Positions 17,041 through 26,742 of a stretch of 64,000 bases of DNA are shown piece by piece. The stretch covers positions 1-64,000 of the forward strand of contig NZ_JAAMPF010000019.1 of assembly GCF_011074795.1 (NCBI RefSeq), read 5' to 3'. The translations under genes were made by a program, and so were the position numbers. Below the pieces are notes generated by a model that saw only the letters and a program-made list of their open reading frames with translations, did no database searches and was not told the origin of the DNA. The DNA comes from Marinobacter salicampi (lineage in GTDB: Bacteria; Pseudomonadota; Gammaproteobacteria; Pseudomonadales; Oleiphilaceae). Each line of letters starts with the position of its first letter. The first letter of the stretch is position 1.

Positions 17041-18411
17041 ATGAGCGCCCGACTGCACTGGATATCCGTGTTCTTGATAACCGGCACATTGGCTGGCTGC
17101 GGTGACACTGCCAAGTACCCGGTGGAGACCGGCATTGGCCCAGAGCCGATTCTGCCGCCTCCGGACACCAGCCTGATCCCCACGGTCAATGTGGCAGACG
17201 CCGTCGGATGGCCCTCGGGTCAGACCCCCGCGCCGGCGCCTGGGCTGGAGCTGACCGCTTTCGCCACAGGTCTCGACCACCCGCGCTGGCTCTATGTTTT
17301 GCCCAACGGCGACGTTCTGGTTGCCGAGTCCAACCGTCCACCCAAGGATGACAAGGGTCTGAAAGATCTTGTGGTGGGCTGGTTCATGGCTAAAGCGGGT
17401 GCTGGTGGTGAAAGCGCAAACCGGATAACCCTGCTGCGGGACACTGACGGTGACGGCATTGCCGACCGCACATCCGTTTTCCTGGACGGCCTGAACTCCC
17501 CCTTCGGTATGGCTCTGGTCGGGGATGACTTCTTTGTGGCCAACACAGACTCGGTCATGCGGTTTCCCTATGCCGAGGGGGAGGGAAGCATCACTGCCGA
17601 GGGCGAGGTGGTGACCGAACTGCCCGCCAACGATCCCAACACACACTGGACCAAAAGCCTCATAGCCAGCCCCGATGGAAGCCGTCTCTATGTCGGTGTC
17701 GGTTCCAACAGTAACGTCGGTGAGAATGGCCTGGACAGCGAGGAAGGGCGGGCCGCGATCTGGGAGATCGATATTGAAAGCGGTGATGCAAGGGTCTTCG
17801 CTAATGGCCTGAGAAACCCGGTAGGTATGGCCTGGGAGCCAACCTCTGGCGTGCTCTGGACTTCAGTCAATGAACGGGATGAGCTTGGCAGTGACCTGGT
17901 CCCTGACTACATGACCTCGGTCGAGGAGGGAGACTTCTACGGCTGGCCGTACAGCTACTATGGCCAGATTATCGATGAAAGGGTTAAGCCCCAAAGACCG
18001 GATCTGGTCAGGCAGGCGAAAAAGCCGGATTACGCGCTCGGTAACCATACCGCGTCACTGGGACTGAGTAATGCCGAGGGCAGCCAACTGCCTGAACAGT
18101 TCCGCGAAGGCATGTTTGTAGGCCAGCATGGGTCCTGGAACCGAAAACCACCGAGTGGTTACAAGGTGATCTTCGTCCCTTTTCGTGACGGAGAGCCTGA
18201 TGGCAAGCCGCTGGACGTGCTCACCGGCTTTCTCAGTGAAGACGGCGAAGCCCTTGGCCGCCCGGTTGGCGTGGCCATCGACAGGTCTGGCGGCCTGCTG
18301 GTAGCCGATGACGTAGGGAATGTCATCTGGCGAGTGGCGAACTCTACAGGACCTTCCTTCACGGCGGATAAACCTGAGGAAGGCCGTCCCAATAAACTTT
18401 CTGGAGAATAA
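17041..18411 (+). CDS. L-sorbosone dehydrogenase-like PQQ propeller lipoprotein
   Basis: Protein of 456 residues starting at an ATG preceded by AAGGAGAGAAG. The signal peptide ends in a lipobox (TLAGCGD), so the protein is probably membrane-anchored. The propeller body has [20 protein letters not shown], the calcium-like DTDGDGIAD loop, [33 protein letters not shown] and GQHGSWNR, which fit the SNDH / soluble glucose dehydrogenase family. It oxidises sugars or aldehydes with PQQ. It is followed by a Na/Ca exchanger with a 15-base gap and may be cotranscribed with it. Confidence 0.86.
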   Translation: MSARLHWISVFLITGTLAGCGDTAKYPVETGIGPEPILPPPDTSLIPTVNVADAVGWPSGQTPAPAPGLELTAFATGLDHPRWLYVLPNGDVLVAESNRPPKDDKGLKDLVVGWFMAKAGAGGESANRITLLRDTDGDGIADRTSVFLDGLNSPFGMALVGDDFFVANTDSVMRFPYAEGEGSITAEGEVVTELPANDPNTHWTKSLIASPDGSRLYVGVGSNSNVGENGLDSEEGRAAIWEIDIESGDARVFANGLRNPVGMAWEPTSGVLWTSVNERDELGSDLVPDYMTSVEEGDFYGWPYSYYGQIIDERVKPQRPDLVRQAKKPDYALGNHTASLGLSNAEGSQLPEQFREGMFVGQHGSWNRKPPSGYKVIFVPFRDGEPDGKPLDVLTGFLSEDGEALGRPVGVAIDRSGGLLVADDVGNVIWRVANSTGPSFTADKPEEGRPNKLSGE

Positions 18412-18426
18412 AAGGCCTCATCGCTT

Positions 18427-19461
18427 ATGCTTGACCCAGCCAACTGGTCCCTGACCCAGAGCTTTCTGGTATTTGCAGCCTGTGCGCTTGTGATTGCCGT
18501 GCTGGGTACCTGGATCACCAAGGTGGTCGACCAGCTCGCGGACAGGACCGGCATGGGGGAAGCCGTGGCCGGGGCGGTGTTGCTGGGCGCTTCGACTTCT
18601 CTAAGTGGGGCTGTGCTTTCGGTAACCGCAGCCTGGAACGGGCATCCGGAACTTGCGGTCGGTAATGCCTTGGGCGGCATCGCGGTACAGACTCTTTTTC
18701 TGGTGGTCGCGGACATTGCCTACCGCCGGGCCAATCTGGAACATGCCGCCGCCTCGGCACCGAATCTGATGCAGAATGCCTTGCTGATAGCGCTGCTCGG
18801 CCTGATCCTGTTGGCGCCGCAGCTACCGAACGTGACCCTCTGGGGTGTCCATCCGGTGACCCCCATTATGCTCGGACTCTATATCTACGGTATCAATCTG
18901 GTCCGGGGCGCACGCTTGTACCCCATGTGGCAGCCATCGGTGACCCATGAAACCAAGGAAGATGTGCCGGAAGATATGGCAGACGTACCGTCACTTAGCC
19001 GGCTGCTGGCCAAATTTATCCTGCTGATGGCCGGCCTGGGATTTGCGGGCTGGCTTCTGGAACCCGCTGCTACCAATATCGCCGCCGGCACAGGCATCAG
19101 CCATACCGCCGTAGGTGTTCTGCTCACCGCCATCAGCACTTCCATCCCCGAACTGGTGACCTCCGTGGCAGCGGTTCGGCGCGGTGCGCTTACCATGGCT
19201 GTGGGAGGCATCATTGGTGGCAATGCCTTCGACACCCTGTTCACCGCAGCCTCAGACGTGGCGTATCGTGAGGGTTCTCTCTATCACGTGATGGAGGCGG
19301 ACTCGAAACTTTGGGTGGCCCTTACCCTGCTGATGTCCGTTATTCTCATGATGGGGCTCCTGCGGCGCCAGGAACAGGGTTTTGGCGGTATCGGGTCGGA
19401 AAGCGTTGCAATTGTTGTGCTGTACTTTACCGGTGTCACGATGCTTTTTATCGGTAACTGA
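18427..19461 (+). CDS. Sodium/calcium exchanger family protein (CaCA)
   Basis: Membrane protein of 344 residues with about ten hydrophobic helices and the two alpha repeats of the CaCA superfamily. Repeat 1 contains GASTSLSGAVLSVTAAWNG followed by VGNALGGIAVQT; repeat 2 contains AISTSIPELVTS followed by GGIIGGNAFDTLF. The first repeat has SLSG where the second has the more typical SIPE, so one acidic ion ligand is absent in repeat 1. The family exchanges Ca2+ for Na+ or H+. It starts 15 bases after the sorbosone dehydrogenase-like gene. A second CaCA gene lies at 58520-59605. Confidence 0.83.
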   Translation: MLDPANWSLTQSFLVFAACALVIAVLGTWITKVVDQLADRTGMGEAVAGAVLLGASTSLSGAVLSVTAAWNGHPELAVGNALGGIAVQTLFLVVADIAYRRANLEHAAASAPNLMQNALLIALLGLILLAPQLPNVTLWGVHPVTPIMLGLYIYGINLVRGARLYPMWQPSVTHETKEDVPEDMADVPSLSRLLAKFILLMAGLGFAGWLLEPAATNIAAGTGISHTAVGVLLTAISTSIPELVTSVAAVRRGALTMAVGGIIGGNAFDTLFTAASDVAYREGSLYHVMEADSKLWVALTLLMSVILMMGLLRRQEQGFGGIGSESVAIVVLYFTGVTMLFIGN

Positions 19462-19485
19462 GCTTCTCCGGCGAGGCCTCAGCCT

Positions 19486-20457
19486 TCAGGCGCCGTCGTA
19501 AAGGCAGCGGCTGACCTGATCTATATCCATGTTGCCGCCGGTGATGATCAGGGCGGTGGGCAGATTCACATCGGGGCTGACCCGGTTCTCCAGAATGGCC
19601 GCCAGGCCGACACTGGCGCCCGGTTCCACAAAGAGGCGGGTCTGAGTCAGCAGCTGTCGCGTGGCGGCCCGGATGGCTCCCTCGCTTACGGTAACGATCC
19701 GGTCCACTACTTGGCGCGAGGCGGCATAGGTGAAGTTCCCCACAACGGCCGGTGCCAGGCTCGAGGCCCAGGTGGTGACCGATTTCAGGCTGGCGTCCGG
19801 GCCATGTTGCCAGGCGTTCAGCATTGTCGCGGCACCTTCGGGCTCTACCCCAATCAGCTCTATGTCCGGACGACGGGTTTTTATCGCCAGGCCCAGCCCC
19901 GAAATGAGCCCGCCGCCGCCTATAGGACACAGGATTCTCCTGATGTCAGGCTGCTGGCGTACCAGCTCCAGGCCTACCGTGCCCTGGCCCGCCATGATGC
20001 GCAGGTCGTTGTAGGGGTGCACAAGGGTCAGTCCGCCGCGGTCACGCAGCTGGTGACAATAGGCCACGGCCTCGTGGATACTGCCGTGGATAATAACTTC
20101 TGCGCCCAGTTCGCGGGCCCGCTTGACCTTCAATGGGCTCGAACCCTCGGGCATGATGACCGTCAACGGCGTCTTCGTGTGGGCGGCAGCCCAGGCCAGA
20201 GCGATGGCGTGGTTGCCAGCGGAAACGGTAACCAGCCCCGGTGCCAGCTCGTGTTCTTTTGCCGTGAGTACCCAGTTCAGTGCCCCACGGGCCTTGAAGC
20301 TGCCGGTCCTCTGGAAATTTTCGCATTTCAGCCACAATGGCCCGCCAGGGACCTCAAGATCCTGCGCCCGGAGCAATGGCGTCTCTTCCAGCTGATGCCC
20401 GATCCGATCCGCAGCCGCATGTATGACCCGCTCATCGGGCAAAACAGGTGTTGTCAT
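19486..20457 (-). CDS. Threonine/serine dehydratase-like PLP enzyme
   Basis: Protein of 323 residues of the fold-type II PLP family (TdcB / serine racemase group). The PLP lysine is in FKARGALNW, preceded by LKCENFQRTGS. VTVSAGNHAIALAWAA is the Asn-containing substrate loop, CPIGGGGLISG is the phosphate-binding glycine loop, and ITGGNMD lies near the C-terminus. No ACT regulatory domain is present, so it is catabolic-type or a racemase. The ATG at 20457 has GAGGGAATGTC upstream. It probably deaminates Thr or Ser to keto acid; which amino acid is not certain. It is divergent from pntA. Confidence 0.87.
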   Translation of the reverse strand: MTTPVLPDERVIHAAADRIGHQLEETPLLRAQDLEVPGGPLWLKCENFQRTGSFKARGALNWVLTAKEHELAPGLVTVSAGNHAIALAWAAAHTKTPLTVIMPEGSSPLKVKRARELGAEVIIHGSIHEAVAYCHQLRDRGGLTLVHPYNDLRIMAGQGTVGLELVRQQPDIRRILCPIGGGGLISGLGLAIKTRRPDIELIGVEPEGAATMLNAWQHGPDASLKSVTTWASSLAPAVVGNFTYAASRQVVDRIVTVSEGAIRAATRQLLTQTRLFVEPGASVGLAAILENRVSPDVNLPTALIITGGNMDIDQVSRCLYDGA

Positions 20458-20642
20458 GACATTCCCTCGACGTAGCCGGAGTTCCCTACTTAAATAGACC
20501 ATGAGGCACGCGGCCACCGCTATCAAGTCCCGGCCTCAAACGAGTGTGAAAATCATCCGGTTCTGAGCTCTGACCTCTGGCGGTCGCATGATTTCCATGA
20601 ATAATACATAACCCGAATCCAGGTAGAGACAGGGTTGCGATG

Positions 20643-20656
20643 GTTCGATATCGAAC
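20643..20656. promoter_or_regulatory. Perfect 14-bp palindrome in the dehydratase-pntA divergent region
   Basis: GTTCGATATCGAAC reads the same on both strands. It lies 186 bases upstream of the dehydratase start and 184 bases upstream of the pntA start, in the roughly 380-base divergent intergenic region that holds no credible gene. A second, imperfect dyad (GTCCTC-AA-GAGGAC, 20695-20708) lies closer to pntA. The first is a plausible operator for a dimeric repressor. No regulator gene is adjacent. Confidence 0.45.
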
Positions 20657-20839
20657 ATTGTTGTATGGTATCGAGCTTTAGCGAAGCTTGAAGTGTCCTC
20701 AAGAGGACTGCAAAGTAGAGTGCGGTTGAGTCAGCGTATCCGACTTCTGACATTTACCCCGGAAGCCCAGTGTCCAGCACAGGGCTTGACCGGAGCTTGA
20801 GCCTGACCTTTGGGTCGGCCATTTGGAGGGCAGACACAG

Positions 20840-22417
20840 ATGAAAATAGGGATCCCAAAAGAGATCTTCTCTGACGAGCGACGGGTAGCTGCTACGCCAC
20901 CGTCAGTGCAGAAACTCATAAAGCTTGGTTATGAAGTCATTATAGAAAGTGGCGCAGGTGAGGCCGCCCATTATGACGACGAAGCCTATCGCACGGCCGG
21001 CGCTGCTATCGCGGTTGATACCCGTTCTTTATGGGAAGAGGCCGATTTCATCCTCAAGGTGCGGGCGCCCATCAAGCACCCTACGCTGGACAAGCACGAA
21101 ACCGAGCTTATGAAAGAGGGCGCCTACCTGGCCAGTTATCTGTGGCCCGCCCAAAACCCTGAACTCCTGGACCAGCTTGCAGGGAAAAAGGTCACGGCCT
21201 TTGCCATAGACAGTCTGCCCCGGATCAGCCGGGCCCAGAAAATGGACGCCCTGAGTGCGATGGCCAATATTGCCGGTTATCGGGCCGTGGTCGAGGCTGC
21301 CAGTCATTTCGGCCGCTTTTTCACCGGTCAGGTCACAGCGGCAGGCAAAGTGCCACCGGCAAAGGTGATGATTATCGGGGCCGGCGTAGCAGGGCTTGCC
21401 GCCGTCGGCACCGCTAACGGCATGGGCGCTGTTGTCCGGGCCTTTGACACTCGGCTTGAGGTGCGCGAGCAGGTCGAAAGCATGGGTGCCGAATTCCTTG
21501 AGCTGGACTTTGGCGACGAGGAAGGCAGTGGCTCCGGAGGCTATGCCAAGCAGATGAGCCCCGAGTTCATCGAGGCTGAAATGGCCCTGTTCGCGGAGCA
21601 GGCCAAAGAGGTCGACATCATCATCACCACCGCCCTGATACCAGGTAAGCCGGCACCAAAGCTCATCACTGAGGCAATGGTCAAGTCCATGAAGCCGGGC
21701 AGTGTCATTGTGGACCTGGCGTCCGAGCGAGGTGGCAATTGCGAACTGACCGAGCCCGGGAAAGTGGTTTCAAGGCATGGCGTCACGCTGATTGGCTACA
21801 CCGACCTGCCCAGCCGGATGGCCAAGGTAGCCAGCGACCTGTATGCCACCAACCTTGTGCACCTGATGACCGAGCTGACCCCGGAGAAAGACGGCCAGCC
21901 TGTGGTGAACATGGAAGATGACGTCATTCGCGGGCTTACCGTGGTCAAGGGCGAGGACATTACCTGGCCGCCACCGAAACCCGAGGCTCCGGTGATTCCC
22001 AAGTCGGCGCCGGGCACTGAAGAGCCTTCGCCGGCAGAGGTAAAGGCGGCACAGAGCAAGGCCGCAACCCGCAAGACAACGGGGAAAGTGGTCCTGCTAC
22101 TGGTGACGGTGGCTGCACTCTATGGCATCGGAGCCTATGCCCCGGAGAGCTTCCTCAGCCACTTCACGGTGTTCGTGCTGGCGTGCTTCATAGGCTGGCA
22201 GGTGATCTGGAACGTGACGGCATCACTGCACACACCTCTGATGAGTGTAACCAATGCCATCTCAGGCATCATTGTTATCGGTGCGATCCTGCATCTCGCC
22301 CAGTCAGAGAATCTGGTCGTCGGCATCTTGGCCTTTGTTGCGGTCTTCATAGCAACCATAAACGTGGCCGGCGGTTTCAGGGTCACCCATCGCATGCTCA
22401 AAATGTTCCGCAGGTAG
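20840..22417 (+). CDS. pntA: NAD(P) transhydrogenase subunit alpha, one-piece PntA
   Basis: Protein of 525 residues, the full-length E. coli-type alpha subunit combining the NAD(H)-binding domain I and the N-terminal membrane helices of domain II. It opens with MKIGIPKEIFSDERR, has the GAGVAGLAAVGTANGMGA dinucleotide-binding loop near residue 180, and ends with four hydrophobic helices from residue 415. The ATG at 20840 is preceded by GGAGGG and matches the family start; a GTG-like extension to 20810 is not needed. It works with PntB in the inner membrane, using the proton gradient to form NADPH from NADH. PntB starts 9 bases downstream. Confidence 0.96.
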   Translation: MKIGIPKEIFSDERRVAATPPSVQKLIKLGYEVIIESGAGEAAHYDDEAYRTAGAAIAVDTRSLWEEADFILKVRAPIKHPTLDKHETELMKEGAYLASYLWPAQNPELLDQLAGKKVTAFAIDSLPRISRAQKMDALSAMANIAGYRAVVEAASHFGRFFTGQVTAAGKVPPAKVMIIGAGVAGLAAVGTANGMGAVVRAFDTRLEVREQVESMGAEFLELDFGDEEGSGSGGYAKQMSPEFIEAEMALFAEQAKEVDIIITTALIPGKPAPKLITEAMVKSMKPGSVIVDLASERGGNCELTEPGKVVSRHGVTLIGYTDLPSRMAKVASDLYATNLVHLMTELTPEKDGQPVVNMEDDVIRGLTVVKGEDITWPPPKPEAPVIPKSAPGTEEPSPAEVKAAQSKAATRKTTGKVVLLLVTVAALYGIGAYAPESFLSHFTVFVLACFIGWQVIWNVTASLHTPLMSVTNAISGIIVIGAILHLAQSENLVVGILAFVAVFIATINVAGGFRVTHRMLKMFRR

Positions 22418-22426
22418 GAGACGCTC

Positions 22427-23824
22427 ATGATCAGTACAGGACTAGTCAGCGTGGCCTACGTTGTGGCCAGCATCTTGTTTATTCTCAGCCTCGGTGGCCT
22501 CAGTCACCAGGAATCGGCTCGCCGGGGTAACCTTTACGGGGTGGCGGGTATACTCATTGCGATGGTGGCCACCATTGCCAATGTCGGCGCCGGTGACATG
22601 GTCACCATCCTCATCGCTGTTTTGCTGGGTGGCAGTGTCGGCATAGTTATGGCGAACAAGGTGGAAATGACCCAGATGCCACAGCTGGTGGCACTTCTGC
22701 ACAGTTTTGTCGGGCTGGCAGCGGTACTGGTGGGCTTCTCGGGCTATATCGAACCCCTTCGGCCGACCTTTGGTGCCGAGCACACCATCAAACTGGTGGA
22801 AGTCTTCCTGGGTATTTTCATAGGGGCGGTAACCTTTACCGGGTCCCTGGTTGCCTGCGGCAAACTTGATGGCCGGATCGACAGCAAGGCCCTGACGCTG
22901 CCCGGCCGCCATCTGATGAATCTGGCGGCTATCATTGTGTCGGTGTTGCTGGGGGCCTGGTTCCTCAGTACCGAGAGCATGGCCCTGGGCATACTGGCTC
23001 TGGTACTGGTCACGGTAATCGCCAGTGTTCTGGGCGTACACCTCATCATGGCTATCGGCGGCGCCGACATGCCGGTGGTGGTGTCCATGCTGAACAGTTA
23101 CTCAGGCTGGGCGGCGGCCTCCATCGGTTTCATGCTGGGCAACGATCTACTGATCGTCACCGGTGCCCTGGTGGGTAGCAGCGGTGCCATCCTGAGCTAC
23201 ATTATGTGCAAAGCCATGAACCGGTCCTTTGTCTCAGTCATTCTCGGGGGCTTTGGCCAGACCAGCAGTAGCAGCAGTGCTGTCGAAGGCGACCAGACGG
23301 TCCATGAGACGAGCATTGATGAACTCAGTGAAGAGCTGCGTAATGCGGATTCGGTCATCATCGTGCCGGGCTACGGTATGGCGGTGGCACAGGCCCAGAA
23401 CGGTGTCAGCGACATGACCCGGATTCTGCGGGAGAAGGGCATCAATGTGCGCTTTGGCATTCATCCCGTTGCCGGGCGCCTGCCGGGCCACATGAACGTG
23501 CTCCTCGCTGAGGCCCATGTGCCCTACGACATCGTGCTGGAAATGGACGAGATCAACGCTGATTTCCCCAATACAGATGTGGTGCTGGTTATCGGTGCCA
23601 ACGATACCGTTAACCCGGCGGCAGCGGAGGACCCTAGTAGTCCGATCGCGGGCATGCCGGTTCTGGAAGTCTGGAAAGCCCGGCAAGTGGTTATCCTCAA
23701 GCGTGGTATGGCAACCGGTTACTCCGGTGTCGAGAACCCGCTGTTCTTCAAGGATAACTCCCGCATGCTGTTTGGCGATGCCAAGGCAACCATCGACAAA
23801 CTGGTGGGCGCTTTGCGCTCGTAA
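22427..23824 (+). CDS. pntB: NAD(P) transhydrogenase subunit beta PntB
   Basis: Protein of 465 residues, standard PntB length. The first 260 residues are membrane helices (starting [19 protein letters not shown]), followed by the NADP(H)-binding domain III with [31 protein letters not shown] and the C-terminal [16 protein letters not shown] block. AGGAGACGCTC precedes the ATG. It forms the transhydrogenase with PntA from the upstream gene. No stop-proximal terminator with a T tract was found. Confidence 0.96.
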   Translation: MISTGLVSVAYVVASILFILSLGGLSHQESARRGNLYGVAGILIAMVATIANVGAGDMVTILIAVLLGGSVGIVMANKVEMTQMPQLVALLHSFVGLAAVLVGFSGYIEPLRPTFGAEHTIKLVEVFLGIFIGAVTFTGSLVACGKLDGRIDSKALTLPGRHLMNLAAIIVSVLLGAWFLSTESMALGILALVLVTVIASVLGVHLIMAIGGADMPVVVSMLNSYSGWAAASIGFMLGNDLLIVTGALVGSSGAILSYIMCKAMNRSFVSVILGGFGQTSSSSSAVEGDQTVHETSIDELSEELRNADSVIIVPGYGMAVAQAQNGVSDMTRILREKGINVRFGIHPVAGRLPGHMNVLLAEAHVPYDIVLEMDEINADFPNTDVVLVIGANDTVNPAAAEDPSSPIAGMPVLEVWKARQVVILKRGMATGYSGVENPLFFKDNSRMLFGDAKATIDKLVGALRS

Positions 23825-23874
23825 TCTGTCCCGTTTTGCGTTGTTGGCGGCCTGTTCTTATCTGGCCGGGGAGG

Positions 23875-23905
23875 CTAGAGTTTGTGGCACAGCCATAAAC
23901 TCTAG
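23875..23905. promoter_or_regulatory. 31-nt near-perfect hairpin / palindrome upstream of the GMC oxidoreductase
   Basis: The left arm CTAGAGTTTGTGGC pairs with the right arm GCCATAAACTCTAG across a 3-base ACA loop. This is a 14-bp stem with a single G-T wobble in the top-strand transcript. It sits 50 bases after the pntB stop and 24 bases before the GMC ATG. No T tract follows on either strand, so it is either the pntAB terminator without U tract, an operator, or a 5'-leader structure for the oxidoreductase mRNA. Confidence 0.6.
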
Positions 23906-23929
23906 AATCAGAACAATAACGGGAAGCCC

Positions 23930-25528
23930 ATGGACTCTGAAACAGATTATGTCGTTGTCGGCGGCGGCTCCGCCGGTTGTGTCATGGCCGGCAGGCTCAG
24001 TGAGGACCCGAATACCCAGGTGACTCTGCTCGAGGCTGGCGGGGGCAATGCCAGCCATTGGCTGGTGACCGCTCCCGCGGCCGTCGTACTGACCGTGCCG
24101 AAGAAGGTGAATAACTGGGGCTTCGAGACCGTGCCCCAGCCTGCCCTCAACGGCCGCCGGGGCTACCAGCCCAGAGGCAAGGTATTGGGTGGTTCCTCCG
24201 CGATTAATGCCATGGCCTATATCCGCGGCCACAGGCGGGACTATGACGAATGGGCGCGGCTCGGAAACCCGGGCTGGTCCTTTGATGAGGTTCTGCCTTA
24301 CTTCAAACGCTCAGAGCATAATTACGATATTCACAACGAGTGGCACGGCCAGGATGGCCCCCTGAGCGTGACCAACCTGCGCAGTGATAACCCATTCCAG
24401 CTGCACTACCTCAAGGCTGCCCGGGAAGTCGGCTACCCCGTCAATGATGACTTCAACGGTCCGGAGCAGGAAGGCATCGGGCTCTATCAGGTCACCCAGG
24501 CCAATGGTGAACGCTGGAGCAGCTACCGGGGTTATGTGGAGCCTCACCGGACCACACGAAAGAACCTCCGGATCGAGACTGGCGCCCTTACGCTTCGTGT
24601 TTTGTTCGATGGCAAGCGCGCCGTTGGGGTGGAATACCGCCAGAAGGGTAAGACCTATACGGTGAAAGCGCGTCGGGAGGTGCTTGTCTGCGCCGGAGCG
24701 CTCCAGAGCCCCCAGATCCTTATGTTGTCGGGAGTGGGGGACAGCACGGAACTTGCCCGGCATGATATCGAGGTCATCCACCACTCGCCTGAGGTGGGCA
24801 AAAACCTGAAAGATCACCCGGATTTCATCTTCGCCTACAAGTCAAAAGACGACAGTTTGCTGGGCCTGTCCCTCAAAGGCGGGCTGCACCTATTTCGGCA
24901 GATACGCCATTACCGCAAAGTCCGCCGTGGCCTTGTGACCTCAAACTTTGCCGAGGGCGGCGGTTTTCTGAAAACCCGGCCTGAACTTGAAGCCCCCAAC
25001 ATTCAGCTGCATTTTGTGATTGCCCTTGTGGATGACCACGCCAGAACGCTGCACCGCGGCCATGGTTTTTCCTGCCACTTCTGTCTGCTCAGGCCAAAAA
25101 GCACGGGCAGCATCTGGCTCAAGGATGCCAACCCGGAGTCGCCGCCGGCCATAGACCCTGCTTTCTTAAGTAACCCGGAGGATCTTGAGGAGATGGTCGA
25201 GGGTTACAAGATGACGGAGCGACTCATGAAGGCGCCGGCTCTTGCCCAGTTCATCGAGAAGGATATTTTCACCGGCAATGTCAAAACCGACGATGATATA
25301 CGCGACATCCTGCGACAGCGAGTGGACACCGTGTACCACCCGGTAGGCACCTGCAGGATGGGTGCGGACGAGGATGCAGTGGTGGATCCGACCCTGAGGG
25401 TCAGGGGGGTGGAAGGACTGCGGGTTATTGACGCCTCCGTAATGCCGACAATCATTGGTGGCAATACCAATGCGCCCACGATCATGATTGCCGAGAAGGC
25501 CGCCGACATGATTCGCGCTGGCGGCTGA
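23930..25528 (+). CDS. GMC family FAD-dependent alcohol/choline dehydrogenase (AlkJ/BetA-like)
   Basis: Protein of 532 residues. The FAD-binding loop is VVVGGGSAGCVMAGRLSE at the N-terminus. GMC signature 1 is GKVLGGSSAINAMAYIRG, signature 2 is in CAGALQSPQILMLSGVG, and the C-terminal DTVYHPVGTCRMG holds the catalytic His. Length and motifs fit AlkJ-type alcohol dehydrogenases or choline dehydrogenases; I cannot decide the substrate, although AlkJ-like use in alkane/alcohol oxidation would suit a marine degrader. GGGAAGCCC precedes the ATG. A strong hairpin lies just upstream and another just downstream. Confidence 0.88.
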   Translation: MDSETDYVVVGGGSAGCVMAGRLSEDPNTQVTLLEAGGGNASHWLVTAPAAVVLTVPKKVNNWGFETVPQPALNGRRGYQPRGKVLGGSSAINAMAYIRGHRRDYDEWARLGNPGWSFDEVLPYFKRSEHNYDIHNEWHGQDGPLSVTNLRSDNPFQLHYLKAAREVGYPVNDDFNGPEQEGIGLYQVTQANGERWSSYRGYVEPHRTTRKNLRIETGALTLRVLFDGKRAVGVEYRQKGKTYTVKARREVLVCAGALQSPQILMLSGVGDSTELARHDIEVIHHSPEVGKNLKDHPDFIFAYKSKDDSLLGLSLKGGLHLFRQIRHYRKVRRGLVTSNFAEGGGFLKTRPELEAPNIQLHFVIALVDDHARTLHRGHGFSCHFCLLRPKSTGSIWLKDANPESPPAIDPAFLSNPEDLEEMVEGYKMTERLMKAPALAQFIEKDIFTGNVKTDDDIRDILRQRVDTVYHPVGTCRMGADEDAVVDPTLRVRGVEGLRVIDASVMPTIIGGNTNAPTIMIAEKAADMIRAGG

Positions 25529-25535
25529 CAGTCAT

Positions 25536-25558
25536 GCCGGCCCAGCCAAAGGGCCGGC
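25536..25558. terminator. Stem-loop between convergent GMC and YebC-like genes
   Basis: GCCGGCCC (25536-25543) pairs perfectly with GGGCCGGC (25551-25558) across the 7-base loop AGCCAAA. It lies 7 bases after the GMC stop and 8 bases beyond the stop of the minus-strand YebC-like gene, the expected place for a bidirectional terminator. No T tract follows on either strand, so the efficiency is uncertain. Confidence 0.5.
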
Positions 25559-25566
25559 GGGATCTC

Positions 25567-26283
25567 TCAGGCTTCGGCGTTGTGGTAGACGTTCTGGACG
25601 TCGTCGAGTTCGTTCAGCATGTCGAGGAATTTCTCGAACATGGCAACGTCATCCCCTTCCACCGGCGTGGTGGTCTGGGGCAGGAACTGGATTTCGTCAA
25701 CGTCGAACTCCAGTTCACCAAAGGCTTCAATCAAGGCCTGCTTGGCTTTGGCGTAGTCTGTATTGGGGGCGAATACCGTAATCCTGCCGTCTTCGTTCTC
25801 AATGTCACTTACATCCACGTCTGCTTCCATGAGCGCTTCAAGGGCGGCTTCCTCATCGTCACCCTGAAAAGCGAGAATGGCGCAGTGGTCGAACATGTGG
25901 CTGACGCTGCCCGGGGTGCCGATTTTACACTTGGTCTTGGTAAAGCACTGGCGCACGTCACCAAAGGTCCGGTTTGGGTTGTCCGTGAGGCAATCAATGA
26001 TGACCATGCAGTTGCCCGGGCCAAACCCCTCGTAGCGAGCGGTCGAGAAATCCTCACCGCCGCCGCCCCGGGCCTTGTCGATGGCCTTTTCAATCACATG
26101 GGCCGGCACCTGGTCTTTCTTGGCCCGGTCTATGAGGCCCCGGAGCGAAAGGTTGCCATCAGGATCGGTTCCGCCAGCCTTGGCGCATACATAGATCTCG
26201 CGCCCGTATTTGCTGTAGACCTTGGTTTTGGCGTTTGCCGTCTTGGCCATGGAGTCTTTGCGGTTCTGGTAGGCTCTGCCCAT
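25567..26283 (-). CDS. YebC/PmpR (YeeN-type) family protein
   Basis: Protein of 238 residues. The start [15 protein letters not shown], the [21 protein letters not shown] block, [22 protein letters not shown] and a C-terminal EIQFLPQTT are characteristic of the YebC/TACO1 family, and the [19 protein letters not shown] start is the YeeN-type variant. Family members act in translation of proline-rich sequences or as regulators; the YeeN branch is little studied. Cytoplasmic. Convergent with the GMC gene. Confidence 0.93.
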   Translation of the reverse strand: MGRAYQNRKDSMAKTANAKTKVYSKYGREIYVCAKAGGTDPDGNLSLRGLIDRAKKDQVPAHVIEKAIDKARGGGGEDFSTARYEGFGPGNCMVIIDCLTDNPNRTFGDVRQCFTKTKCKIGTPGSVSHMFDHCAILAFQGDDEEAALEALMEADVDVSDIENEDGRITVFAPNTDYAKAKQALIEAFGELEFDVDEIQFLPQTTTPVEGDDVAMFEKFLDMLNELDDVQNVYHNAEA

Positions 26284-26401
26284 TACACTGTCTCATTGGT
26301 ATCCGAAAAAGGAGCCAAATTTTACACACAATACCGGCGTCAGATCCATTTCTGTTCGTTACTATGGAGTCACTTCGCCTTTCATACAGGAAAATCTGCC
26401 A

Positions 26402-26686
26402 ATGACAGCACATCTCTTGGGTCGGGTTATGGTCAGGGACACATCACTCTGGCAGCAATACGTGGCGGGCGTTACCGAATCACTGGCGGGGCACGGTGCA
26501 AAGGTTCTGCTCCGGGGTCACAAGTCTCTGGCGCTGGCCGGGGACGACAGCCACACGCAGGTAGTCGTTATCGAGTTTCCGGATATTGCAACGCTTCAGG
26601 GGTGGTACTACGGTGACCGCTATCAGGCGTTGGTGCCGCTGCGGGACAGGGCCGCTGACGTGGTTATCATTGCCTACGAAACATAG
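26402..26686 (+). CDS. DUF1330 family protein
   Basis: Small protein of 94 residues with the ferredoxin-like dimeric alpha-beta barrel pattern of DUF1330: an N-terminal strand (LLGRVMVRD), a YVAGV helix, HGAKVLLRG, VVVIEFPDIATLQGWYYGDRYQAL and a last strand VVIIAYE. AGGAAAATCTG precedes the ATG. Function unknown; related proteins are small cytosolic enzymes or binding proteins. It stands alone between the YebC-like and YqjE-like genes. Confidence 0.82.
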   Translation: MTAHLLGRVMVRDTSLWQQYVAGVTESLAGHGAKVLLRGHKSLALAGDDSHTQVVVIEFPDIATLQGWYYGDRYQALVPLRDRAADVVIIAYET

Positions 26687-26742
26687 AGGGCTGACGAAAC
26701 CGGGGAAGCACCCCAGCAGGTAATGCCGGGGGTTTTCTGGAC

